17,908 bases of DNA from Treponema sp. (GTDB taxonomy: Bacteria; Spirochaetota; Spirochaetia; Treponematales; Breznakiellaceae). Position numbers and translations under genes: made by a program. The notes beneath the pieces were generated by a model. That model was not told where the DNA came from and did not search any database. It was given only the letters and a program-made list of their open reading frames with translations. Below are positions 1-6,817 of the stretch, one piece after another. Each line of letters opens with the position of its first letter. The stretch's first letter is position 1. The stretch lies in NCBI GenBank assembly GCA_031290325.1, contig JAITNU010000076.1:1-17908 (forward strand). The letters are read 5' to 3'.

Positions 1-62
1 CACGGAGACGAGGTGCTGTATTTAATTGTCTAGGGGCACAGGGGCGGCAGATACGGCACATT

Positions 63-171
63 CACAGCTTACCTTTATTGTAGCTTGACAAGTATACAAA
101 AAGTATTACAATTAGATTATGCGTTTAGACGGTATCGACTGGGACGACGAAAAGAACGAAATAAACAAGCG
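63..171 (+). repeat. 109-bp exact direct repeat, copy 1
   Basis: This block recurs without a mismatch at 636-744, an offset of 573 bases. It carries the last codons of a BrnA-like antitoxin frame (reading TQLTFIVA then TGA at 86-88), a sigma-70-like promoter, and the first 18 codons of a BrnT-like toxin. The sequence upstream of 63 does not continue the antitoxin frame, so the tail at 63-88 is a scrap of a lost or rearranged antitoxin. Identity stops abruptly on both sides, which points to recombination or gene conversion rather than slow divergence. Confidence 0.95.
85..112 (+). promoter_or_regulatory. sigma-70-like promoter of brnT copy 1
   Basis: A consensus -35 box TTGACA (85-90) is followed after 16 bases by TACAAT (107-112). 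The expected transcription start falls at about 118-120, on or next to the ATG at 119, so the transcript would be leaderless. The spacer holds the palindrome GTATAC (93-98), a possible operator half for autoregulation by the antitoxin; that part is inference. Confidence 0.7.
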
Positions 172-436
172 TGAGCATCGTATCAGTTTTGAGACTGCTC
201 AATATGTTTTTAGTGATACAGACCGGCTAGAGCGCATAGACCAGAGCGAAGGAAACACGTCCGGCGAGGAACGCTGGCAAACGATAGGCAAGGTGGGTAA
301 TACATTTTTTGTGGTCTACACCGAAAGGGAAAACACAAAGCGACTCATTACTGCCCGTCTTGCAACAAAAAGAGAACGGAGGTCTTACAATGGCTATTTC
401 AACATCGACGGGCAAGGTTGGACCAAAGCCAACTAA
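119..436 (+). CDS. brnT: BrnT-family (DUF497) toxin, intact
   Basis: This 105-residue protein matches the BrnT/DUF497 ribonuclease toxin pattern. It has an N-terminal GIDWDDEKNEINKREH block (5-20) followed by ISFETAQYVFSD (22-33). A GEERW core follows (49-53), then FFVVYTER (63-70), RLITAR (75-80) and a basic KRERRSYNG end (84-92). BrnT toxins are known to cleave RNA and be neutralised by BrnA encoded just downstream. The ATG at 119 is the only usable start: an in-frame stop lies at 113-115, there is no other methionine, and no Shine-Dalgarno precedes it. With the promoter ending at 112, translation is probably leaderless. The 3' end overlaps the antitoxin start by 47 bases. It is the only undamaged gene of this locus. 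Family assignment is by motif recognition. Confidence 0.85.
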   Translation: MRLDGIDWDDEKNEINKREHRISFETAQYVFSDTDRLERIDQSEGNTSGEERWQTIGKVGNTFFVVYTERENTKRLITARLATKRERRSYNGYFNIDGQGWTKAN

Positions 437-661
437 AGAGGAATGGAAACGGATTAAGGCGGAGATACAGGAAGCGGTGAAATACCCAATTAACCTTGAC
501 GCTTGCCCTGAACTGTCTCCAGAAGTGCTTAAAGAATTCGCGTTTTTAGCGGCGGAGCGCGACCGGTGCAAAAAGAAGCAGGCAGTAATGTCTCCGACTG
601 CCTTGCAAAATACAAGGCGCTTGGTAAAGGGTATACACAGCTTACCTTTATTGTAGCTTGA
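390..661 (+). pseudogene. brnA: BrnA-like antitoxin, copy 1, frameshifted before its C-terminal domain
   Basis: The ATG at 390 follows GGAGG (378-382) with good spacing and overlaps the toxin end, the usual coupling of this family. The frame runs through PINLDACPELSPEVLKEF and AAERDRCKKKQ, then goes out of register and stops at 654-656. The lost tail is visible in another frame from 593: SDCLAKYKALGKGYTQ..., ending TGA at 659-661, which resembles the ribbon-helix-helix helices of BrnA/CopG-type antitoxins. Compared with copy 2, the interval between the conserved AAGAAGCA (573-580) and TCCGACTGCC (593-602) is 10 bases shorter, removing the TIRL beta-strand and shifting the frame. The truncated 88-residue product may still be made. 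It could keep toxin binding yet lose DNA binding, but this is inference. Confidence 0.7.
520..580 (+). repeat. antitoxin-internal repeat, copy 1
   Basis: These 61 bases match 1083-1143 with two differences, and 540-580 is an exact 41-bp match. The block encodes EVLKEFAFLAAERDRCKKK in antitoxin 1. The flanking coding sequence is clearly more diverged between the copies, so this is a second island of high identity in the tandem duplication. Confidence 0.85.
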
Positions 662-744
662 CAAGTATACAAAAAGTATTACAATTAGATTATGCGTTTA
701 GACGGTATCGACTGGGACGACGAAAAGAACGAAATAAACAAGCG
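636..744 (+). repeat. 109-bp exact direct repeat, copy 2
   Basis: Perfect second copy of 63-171. It begins inside the shifted tail frame of antitoxin 1 and ends after codon 18 of toxin copy 2. Its right end coincides with a 4-base loss relative to copy 1 that breaks the toxin frame, so the edge is a likely recombination junction. Confidence 0.95.
658..685 (+). promoter_or_regulatory. sigma-70-like promoter, second copy
   Basis: TTGACA (658-663), a 16-base spacer and TACAAT (680-685), identical to the promoter at 85-112. The -35 box overlaps the stop codon of the original antitoxin tail frame (659-661). It would drive the broken second module and, in the absence of a clear promoter between 1000 and 1199, may also drive galE and the genes after it. 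Confidence 0.65.
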
Positions 745-1008
745 CATAACGGCTTGGGCTTTGAAGTAGCGCAATACGTTTTTTCAGATATGGAGCGTAT
801 TGAACGCTTTGATCAGAGCGCTGAAAATACGTCTGGTGAAGAACGTTGGCAAACGCTCGGCAAGGTAGGTTCGGTTTTTTTCGTGGTTTATACAGAACGT
901 GGGGATAAAAAACGCATTATATCAGCACGTGCCGCAAACAAAGCGGAAAGGAGAAGTTACAATGGATATTATCACACAGACAGTAAAGGTTGGTCAAAAG
1001 CCACCTAA
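692..1008 (+). pseudogene. brnT: BrnT-like toxin, copy 2, frameshifted
   Basis: The ATG at 692 begins the same 18 codons as toxin 1, then the frame drifts into ITAWALK and stops. The rest of the toxin lies in another frame from about 745: HNGLGFEVAQYVFSD, then NTSGEERWQTLGKVG, FFVVYTERG and AERRSYNGY, ending at 1008. Relative to copy 1, four bases are missing right after the repeat boundary at 744. The only start-like codon in the body frame is a TTG at 658 inside the -35 box, which would not be on the transcript. The body is roughly 70 percent identical to toxin 1 at protein level by eye, while the first 18 codons are identical. This suggests a chimera made by recombination. Confidence 0.8.
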
Positions 1009-1186
1009 GGAAATCATAAAGGCGGCACGACGGGCAGCGCGTGGACCTATAAATTATACAGAGGATTGCCCGCCTTCTTTGCCAGAAGCGCTTAAAGAAT
1101 TTGCGTTTTTAGCGGCGGAGCGCGACCGGTGCAAAAAGAAGCAAGTTGTAACTATCCGTCTTGTTTCCGACTGCCTTATAAAATGA
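962..1186 (+). pseudogene. brnA: BrnA-like antitoxin, copy 2, C-terminally truncated
   Basis: The ATG at 962 follows a GGAAAGGAGAAG purine stretch and overlaps the toxin frame end by 47 bases, as in module 1. The product keeps GPINYTEDCPPSLPEALKEF, AAERDRCKKKQ and the VVTIRL beta-strand missing from copy 1. It ends at LVSDCLIK, where copy 1 has SDCLAKYKALGKGY in its other frame. So the second helix of the ribbon-helix-helix domain is absent. DNA similarity to copy 1 continues a few bases past the stop to AAGG near 1186-1189, then gives way to the galE leader. The 74-residue peptide could be made, but probably cannot form a normal DNA-binding dimer. Confidence 0.65.
1083..1143 (+). repeat. antitoxin-internal repeat, copy 2
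   Basis: Second copy of 520-580, with two differences. It encodes the same EALKEFAFLAAERDRCKKK stretch in antitoxin 2. Confidence 0.85.
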
Positions 1187-1198
1187 AGGAACGTTATT

Positions 1199-2170
1199 AT
1201 GCATATACTTATTATTGGTGGAGCGGGCTACATCGGGAGCCACGTTGCACGGGAATTGTTGGATCAGGGGCACCGCGTAACGGTCTTTGATAATCTTTCC
1301 AGCGGATTGCGGCAAAATCTGTTTCCTGACGAGGATTTTATTGAAGGGGATATTTTACACTATGACGAACTCCGGGCCGCCATGCAGCGCGGTTTTGACG
1401 CCCTGGTGCATCTTGCGGCGTTTAAGGCCGCTGGGGAATCAATGGTGGCGCCGGAAAAATATTCGGTCAACAATATCAGCGGGACTATCAATATTTTGAA
1501 CGGGGCTGCGGAAACCGGGATCAAGTACATCGTTTTTTCATCCAGCGCTGCGGTGTACGGCGAGCCTGAGTACCTGCCGATTGACGAAAAACACCCCACC
1601 AATCCTGAAAACTACTACGGCTTTACCAAGCTGGAAATCGAGCGCTTTTTGCAGTGGTACGACAAGCTCAAAGGCATCCACTTTGCCAGCCTGCGGTATT
1701 TTAACGCCGCTGGTTACGATGTGAAGGGGCGGATTACCGGGCTTGAAAAAAATCCCGCCAATCTGCTCCCGGTAGTCATGGAAGCGGCCTGTGGCCTGCG
1801 GCAAGAAGTGGCGGTTTTCGGCAATGATTACGATACCTGTGATGGCACTTGCATCAGGGATTACATCCATGTCAGCGATTTGGCAGCAGGGCACGCGGCA
1901 GCCCTGGGCTACCTTGCAAAAAACGGTAAAAGCATTACCGTCAATTTGGGAAGCGAACGGGGATTATCGGTTTTAGAGATGCTTGACTATGCACGGAAAA
2001 TCACTGGCGTGAACATTGTGTCCCGCATCGGGCCGCGCCGTGCGGGAGATACCGCACAGCTCACGTCCTCAGCCCAGTACGCCAAAGAAACCCTCGACTG
2101 GGTTGCCCGCTATTCCGATCCTGAAACGCTGATCCGCACCAGTTGGGACGCCTATAAGGCGAATGTATGA
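1199..2170 (+). CDS. galE: UDP-glucose 4-epimerase
   Basis: GalE interconverts UDP-glucose and UDP-galactose in the cytoplasm (Leloir pathway), using bound NAD. The 323-residue protein has the Rossmann motif GGAGYIGS (7-14), a conserved DNLSSG (31-36), the catalytic SSSAAVYG region (114-121) and the YxxxK pair Y140/K144 in YYGFTK. It also has RYFNAAG and, near residue 220, the CIRDYIHVSDL signature typical of GalE. Length is normal. The ATG at 1199 is preceded by GAAGGA (1184-1189). It begins only 12 bases after the truncated antitoxin ends, and its ribosome binding site lies in former antitoxin DNA. It heads an operon with a nucleotidyltransferase and galactokinase. The assignment is firm; its wider role in glycan precursor supply is inferred. 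Confidence 0.95.
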   Translation: MHILIIGGAGYIGSHVARELLDQGHRVTVFDNLSSGLRQNLFPDEDFIEGDILHYDELRAAMQRGFDALVHLAAFKAAGESMVAPEKYSVNNISGTINILNGAAETGIKYIVFSSSAAVYGEPEYLPIDEKHPTNPENYYGFTKLEIERFLQWYDKLKGIHFASLRYFNAAGYDVKGRITGLEKNPANLLPVVMEAACGLRQEVAVFGNDYDTCDGTCIRDYIHVSDLAAGHAAALGYLAKNGKSITVNLGSERGLSVLEMLDYARKITGVNIVSRIGPRRAGDTAQLTSSAQYAKETLDWVARYSDPETLIRTSWDAYKANV

Positions 2171-2231
2171 CTTGACGTTCATCGGTTAATGGGTTATATC
2201 TATGGAAAAAATGGAGAAAAATGGAGAAAAC

Positions 2232-3134
2232 ATGAAACCAACTTTATTGGTGCTTGCCGCCGGCATGGGAAGCCGTTACGGCGGGGTAAAGCAGATTGAC
2301 GCCGTGGGTTTACACAACGAAACCCTTCTTGAATTTGCCACCTTTGACGCAAAAAAAAACGGTTACGGCAAAGTGGTGTACATCATCAGAAAAGACATTG
2401 AAAAAGATTTTCGGGAGCGGCTCTTTGACCGGGTTGCCCGCAACATGGACGCCGAATACGTGTTTCAAACCCATGACACCTACCTGAGTGCAGCGCAAAA
2501 AGCCGCATCCGGCACACGGAGCAAGCCCTGGGGAACGGTACATGCCCTTTTATGCGCCCGGGAGGTACTCAAAACCCCGTTTACGGTGATTAACGCCGAC
2601 GATTACTACGGCAGGAGTGCCTTTGAAACCCTCGGTGCGCACCTTTCGGGGATCACGAATGACAACGCGATGGTGGGCTACGTGCTGGGCAACACGATGA
2701 GTAAATCCGGTACCGTGTCCCGGGGGGTCTGTACTGAAAAGGACGGGTATCTCGTGTCAATGCAGGAACAAACAAAGATCGGCTATGAAGATGGCAAGAT
2801 TGTGAGCTTGATCGACGATAAAAAAATCACCTTAACCGGTGCTGAATGGGTGTCGATGAACTTCTTCGGTTTTTCCCTTGAGGCGCTGGATCATTTTACA
2901 GCCTATTGGGAAGCCTTTATCGCTCAAAACGCGGCAAGCGAAAAAGCGGAATGTCTGCTCCCCGAAGGGGCGAACACCCTGGTATCCCAGGGGAAGGGCA
3001 AGATCAAGTTTTACACCTCCAAGGAAAACTGGTTCGGTATGACCTACCCCGAAGATCGCGCAATCGTCAAGGCCGAAATCGCTAAAAAGATTGAAGCGGG
3101 GTATTATCCTGCAAGCCTCTGGGATGTACCATGA
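2232..3134 (+). CDS. sugar-phosphate nucleotidyltransferase (possible GalT substitute)
   Basis: This is a GT-A-fold nucleotidyltransferase, the family that makes NDP-sugars from an NTP and a sugar 1-phosphate in the cytoplasm. The N-terminal loop LAAGMGSRYGG (8-18) is followed by K20, and PWGTVHAL (99-106) and NADDYYG (121-127, metal-binding aspartates) fit the active site. The start is placed at 2232, five bases after GGAG (2223-2226). An upstream in-frame ATG at 2202 would add ten lysine/glutamate-rich residues without a convincing ribosome binding site. The stop overlaps the galK start by four bases (ATGA). Its position between galE and galK, with no galT, suggests it converts galactose 1-phosphate (or a related hexose 1-phosphate) to the UDP-sugar. 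That substrate is inferred, not seen. It is shorter than and unlike the GalU signature. Confidence 0.8.
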   Translation: MKPTLLVLAAGMGSRYGGVKQIDAVGLHNETLLEFATFDAKKNGYGKVVYIIRKDIEKDFRERLFDRVARNMDAEYVFQTHDTYLSAAQKAASGTRSKPWGTVHALLCAREVLKTPFTVINADDYYGRSAFETLGAHLSGITNDNAMVGYVLGNTMSKSGTVSRGVCTEKDGYLVSMQEQTKIGYEDGKIVSLIDDKKITLTGAEWVSMNFFGFSLEALDHFTAYWEAFIAQNAASEKAECLLPEGANTLVSQGKGKIKFYTSKENWFGMTYPEDRAIVKAEIAKKIEAGYYPASLWDVP

Positions 3135-4462
3135 CCGGTAAAGCCTTGCTCGCAGGGCTTGAAAGCGCATCTGCAACAGAACTCCTGGAATCCCTCTACG
3201 GCAAAAGCGGGGTTACTGCAGCCCGTGCGCGCTACGCCGCGCTTATTGCGGGCTTGATTGACCCCCAGGAATTCCCGCCCAGTGATTTTCCCGAAACGGC
3301 CGGGGAGGTGCGCTTTTTTACCGCTGCAGGCAGAACCGAGCTTGCAGGAAACCACACCGACCACAATCGCGGCAAGGTACTTGCCGCAAGCATTCAGTTG
3401 GACGTGGTTGCCGCAGTAGCACCCCGTGGGGATAAGCGCGTACTTTTCCGCTCCTCCGGTTTTCCCGATGTGTCGATTGACCTGACTGACCTTTCCCTGC
3501 AAAAGAGTGAGGCAGGAAGTACCGAATCCTTGGTTCGGGGCATTGCACATAGTTTTTTTGAGCGCGGTGTGAAAGTCAAGGGGTTTACCGCGAACGCCGG
3601 GTCAACCGTGTTTGCAGGATCAGGGCTTTCGTCTTCCGCTGCAGTGGAAGTGCTTTTTGGGAAGCTCTTTGACAACCTCTACGGCGGTGGAAAACGCAGC
3701 GCCCTTGAAATTGCCCAAATCGGGCAGCAGGCGGAGAATGACTACTTTGAAAAACCATCAGGGCTTATGGATCAAGCTGCTTCCGCTTCAGGAGGAGCAG
3801 TAGCGATTGATTTTGCAGATGTGACCGCCCCTGCAGTACAAGCCCTGCCCTTTAACCCTGAAGAAGCAGGCTATGTGCTCTGCGTGGTGAACACCCGTGG
3901 AAGTCACGTAGACTTAACGAGCGATTACGCGGCAATCCCCGAAGAGATGCGCGCAGTTGCCCGTTTTTTTGGTAGATCCGCCTTGTGCGAGATTACCCGG
4001 GACGCGGTGCTTTCCCGTGCGGCGGAGCTGAGAAAAGTAACTGGTGACCGTGCCCTGCTCCGGGCGCTCCACTTCTTTGCCGAAAACGACCGTGTTGATG
4101 CGATGCAGCGTACCCTCGAAACCCTTGCCGCTGCTGCGGATGCCAAAGCGCAGGCCATGCAACGCTATCTCACCCTTGTTAATCAGTCAGGGGATTCGTC
4201 CTGGGAATTGCTGCAGAACAGCTACCCTCCACACAATACCCGTGAACAGGGCATCAGCCTTGCCCTTGCCCTTACCCGGGATTTCCTGCACGGGGAAGGC
4301 GCCTGCCGCGTACACGGCGGCGGCTTTGCCGGCACGATTCAGGCGTATATCCCACAGGTACACTTTGCCGCATACCAGGAACGCATGGACGCTGTTTTTG
4401 GCAATGCTGCGGTTACGGCACTGCGGATACGCTCTGTTGGTACAGCAGAACTGGTGTGGTAA
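3131..4462 (+). CDS. galK: galactokinase, GHMP family
   Basis: GalK phosphorylates galactose at C1 using ATP, feeding the neighbouring nucleotidyltransferase and GalE. The 443-residue protein has the N-terminal galactokinase signature as GRTELAGNHTDHN (67-79), the GHMP ATP-binding loop GSGLSSSA (163-170), the catalytic aspartate in GLMDQ (D214) and the C-terminal GHMP motif CRVHGGGFAGT (392-402). The usual signature reads GRxNLIGEHTDY; here glutamate is replaced by asparagine and tyrosine by histidine, at a sugar-contacting stretch. A GNHTDH form is, to my recollection, seen in some Firmicute and spirochaete galactokinases, so it may be a clade feature or mark altered specificity. Translation is coupled to the preceding gene by ATGA. 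The gene ends 16 bases from the convergent murJ, with no evident terminator between them. Confidence 0.88.
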   Translation: MTGKALLAGLESASATELLESLYGKSGVTAARARYAALIAGLIDPQEFPPSDFPETAGEVRFFTAAGRTELAGNHTDHNRGKVLAASIQLDVVAAVAPRGDKRVLFRSSGFPDVSIDLTDLSLQKSEAGSTESLVRGIAHSFFERGVKVKGFTANAGSTVFAGSGLSSSAAVEVLFGKLFDNLYGGGKRSALEIAQIGQQAENDYFEKPSGLMDQAASASGGAVAIDFADVTAPAVQALPFNPEEAGYVLCVVNTRGSHVDLTSDYAAIPEEMRAVARFFGRSALCEITRDAVLSRAAELRKVTGDRALLRALHFFAENDRVDAMQRTLETLAAAADAKAQAMQRYLTLVNQSGDSSWELLQNSYPPHNTREQGISLALALTRDFLHGEGACRVHGGGFAGTIQAYIPQVHFAAYQERMDAVFGNAAVTALRIRSVGTAELVW

Positions 4463-4478
4463 ACGCAAGAGAAACTAC

Positions 4479-6050
4479 TCATTTGCGGAATATTTTTAGT
4501 ATCCCCCGGACCAGCGTATCCTTGGTTATGAAAAGCAGGAATAGTCCCAATACCCCGTATAGCACTGCGGTGATGACCAGGGGAAGCCCCTGGGCGATGA
4601 TGCGGCTGTGGTCCGCGAAGCGGGCTGAGACCCGGGGACTAATCCAGAGCACCGGCAGCACCGCTATTCCTGAAAAGAAGATGAGTTTGAGAACGTAAGC
4701 CAGAACCGGTTTCAGGGCCTTACCCACGGCGATGTTGGGATTTCTCCCCAGGAAGAACAGCAGCAAGCCGGTGTTGACGGCACTGGCCAGGGTCAGGGCC
4801 AGGGCAATCCCGGCACCCCGCAGGGGGCCGGCCAGCAGCGCGGCCAACAGGATGTTGGCGGCAAAGGAGATGATCCCCGCCAGGGTTGGCGATTTGGAAT
4901 CGCTTTGTGCATAGAAGGCCGGTGCCAGGATGCGGTTAAGGGCAATGAAAAAAAGCCCTGGTATATGAAAGGTAAAGGCCGCCAAGGTTAAACGGACTGA
5001 TGCTTCACCAAAACTGCGGCCCTGGAAGAGCAGCCGTATCAGGGCGTTCCCCTGGGCAAGGGAAAAAAAGGTGATCGGAATGGTGATGAGGGCGATGATG
5101 TTCATGGCCGAGACCAGCCGTTCGTTGTATGCCTCCCAGCGGGAAGCTTTTGCGTATTCCGCCAGGTCCGGGAGGAGCACGGTTCCCAGGGAAACGGCAA
5201 ATACCCCCAGGATGAGTTCCTGGAGGCGCAGGGAATATTGCAGGCTCGATACCACCCCTTCCCCGGCGTTTCCCGCCAGGGCAGTGGAGACCAGATCATT
5301 GAGCTGATAGGCCGCCATGCCGATGATGGTGGGGCCGATGAGGCGTAGCACGGTTTTGACCCCGGGATTTCGTATCGCTTTTTTAAGACCCGTAAAAAAG
5401 AAGGTATAGCCCTTTTTTATGACAAAGGGAAACTGAATCGCCGCTTCCAGCACGCCACCCACCAGGATGCCGATAGCCAGGGCGCGGGCAGGATTTTGGG
5501 TGAAGGGGCTGAGGACGTAGGCGCAGAGGATGGTAACCGCGTTGAGCAGCATCGGGGCAAGTCCCGAAGGGGTAAAGACGCGGACGCTGTTCAGGATACC
5601 CTGGAAAAAGGCTGCCAGGGAGATGAAGGCCAGAAATGGAAACATCAGGCGGGTCAGGAAAACGGTCTCATCAAAGGCTTCCATGCCGAAAATGGACACG
5701 AGATAGGGGGTTAGGATGATACCGATCATCACCGCCAGGGTAACAAAGAACGTAAAGAACGTAAAGAAACAGGACAGGAATTCCCGGAGCTCGGCACGGT
5801 CATCTGCCAGGAGGTACTCTTTAAAGGTGGGGATGAAGGCCACCGAGATGGACCCTTCGGCAAAGAGGCGGCGGAAGAGGTTGGGGATTAAGAAGGCCAC
5901 TGAAAAGGCATCCGAAAGGGCGCTGGTGCCCAAAAGACTGGCCTTGACCATTTCCCGCAACAGTCCCAAAATCCGGGACCCCAGGGTAAGGAGGGATAGC
6001 ACTGAACCGTGACGTACCAGGGAACGGGAAGAGGCGGAAGAAACACTCAA
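4479..6050 (-). CDS. murJ: lipid II flippase MurJ
   Basis: MurJ flips lipid-linked peptidoglycan precursor across the inner membrane and is normally essential. The 523-residue protein is almost entirely hydrophobic, as expected for 14 membrane helices. It carries the N-terminal signature SRILGLLRE (25-33), SDAFSVAF (46-53) and PNLFRRLFAEG (56-66), plus the FIPTFKEYL stretch. Arginine and aspartate in the first two helices match positions important in E. coli MurJ. The start is a TTG at 6050-6048 whose last two bases overlap the stop of the upstream phosphodiesterase gene (TTGA), so initiation is probably coupled. It is last in a four-gene operon and converges on galK. Assignment is firm; start codon choice is moderately sure. 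Confidence 0.93.
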   Translation of the reverse strand: MSVSSASSRSLVRHGSVLSLLTLGSRILGLLREMVKASLLGTSALSDAFSVAFLIPNLFRRLFAEGSISVAFIPTFKEYLLADDRAELREFLSCFFTFFTFFVTLAVMIGIILTPYLVSIFGMEAFDETVFLTRLMFPFLAFISLAAFFQGILNSVRVFTPSGLAPMLLNAVTILCAYVLSPFTQNPARALAIGILVGGVLEAAIQFPFVIKKGYTFFFTGLKKAIRNPGVKTVLRLIGPTIIGMAAYQLNDLVSTALAGNAGEGVVSSLQYSLRLQELILGVFAVSLGTVLLPDLAEYAKASRWEAYNERLVSAMNIIALITIPITFFSLAQGNALIRLLFQGRSFGEASVRLTLAAFTFHIPGLFFIALNRILAPAFYAQSDSKSPTLAGIISFAANILLAALLAGPLRGAGIALALTLASAVNTGLLLFFLGRNPNIAVGKALKPVLAYVLKLIFFSGIAVLPVLWISPRVSARFADHSRIIAQGLPLVITAVLYGVLGLFLLFITKDTLVRGILKIFRK

Positions 6051-6817
6051 ATGACAGCCCCTATATCCTGGGGCCTGTTGGTGATGAGCCCCTCACAGCC
6101 GCGCATAAGGAGTGTTTCAGCCAGGGCCGGATCATCTACGGTCCAGGATACGAGGGGCCGCTTTTCCATGACCCTCCACCAGAACGAGGAGAAGCGGTTC
6201 ACCTGAAGGTGTATGGGCTTAAGGTAATCGCAGCCTGAAAGGATCCGGCCAAAGCCGCGGCGGAGTATACAGGGCACCTCCTGATCGGCACTCCAGATGA
6301 TGGCGGTAGGTACTGCAGGACAGTGCCGCTTAAAAGCCGCCAGGGCAAAGGGGTTAAACGAAGAAATAGTTACAGATTGCAAAACCCCTTCCCCCAGGGA
6401 CTTGAGTTTTTCCGCAATCAGGCCTGGAAGGGGATCGTTTTGTGTCTTGCGGGTTTTCAATTCTATATCAATATACAGGGCAGGACAGAATTCCTCCATC
6501 ACCGCCTCCAGAAGCGGCGGATGTTCCCCCCGAAAGGAAGGGTCAAAAAAAGCGCCCACATCAAGGGCGTTGATTGCATCAAGACTGAGGCTCTCAACAA
6601 CCCGAGGATCCCCGGCAGTACGCTGAAAGGTATCGTCATGGGCTACCACCAGTTCCCCGGAGGCGCATACATGGACATCCAATTCAATACCCGGGGCCCC
6701 CACTTCCCGGGCTTTCCGGTAGGCGGCCATGGTATTTTCCGGAGCCAGGGAAGAACAGCCCCGATGGGCAAAGACCAGAGGCCGCTTCCGGTCCGGGAGG
6801 AGGGGGACTGTACTCAT
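6047..6817 (-). CDS. cytoplasmic glycerophosphodiester phosphodiesterase
   Basis: GDPD enzymes hydrolyse glycerophosphodiesters to glycerol 3-phosphate and an alcohol. The 256-residue protein has the family core in order: HRG (18-20), PEN (26-28), the metal-binding ELDVH (45-49), AHDD (59-62) and IDIELK near residue 116. The tail WTVDDPALAETLLMRGCEGLITNRP is typical of the TIM-barrel end (given here as a pattern near residues 222-250). No signal peptide is visible, so it is more like the cytoplasmic UgpQ type than the exported GlpQ of Treponema pallidum. It overlaps the coiled-coil gene upstream (ATGA) and murJ downstream (TTGA), implying coupled translation. Confidence 0.9.
   Translation of the reverse strand: MSTVPLLPDRKRPLVFAHRGCSSLAPENTMAAYRKAREVGAPGIELDVHVCASGELVVAHDDTFQRTAGDPRVVESLSLDAINALDVGAFFDPSFRGEHPPLLEAVMEEFCPALYIDIELKTRKTQNDPLPGLIAEKLKSLGEGVLQSVTISSFNPFALAAFKRHCPAVPTAIIWSADQEVPCILRRGFGRILSGCDYLKPIHLQVNRFSSFWWRVMEKRPLVSWTVDDPALAETLLMRGCEGLITNRPQDIGAVI

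Noticed and set aside
1..33. A short open frame ending HGDEVLYLIV at a TAG (31-33), which might be the tail of an upstream gene
   Set aside because: Only ten codons are visible and nothing in them is recognisable, so it was not called.
658..700. TTG at 658 as start of an intact second toxin
   Set aside because: It lies in the -35 box, ahead of the expected transcription start, and the added residues replace the conserved N-terminal toxin motif.
1146..1182. TTGTAA ... TATAAA as a separate galE promoter
   Set aside because: The spacing is about 25 bases, too long for a normal sigma-70 promoter.
4463..4478. A terminator between the convergent galK and murJ genes
   Set aside because: The gap is only 16 bases and shows no inverted repeat.
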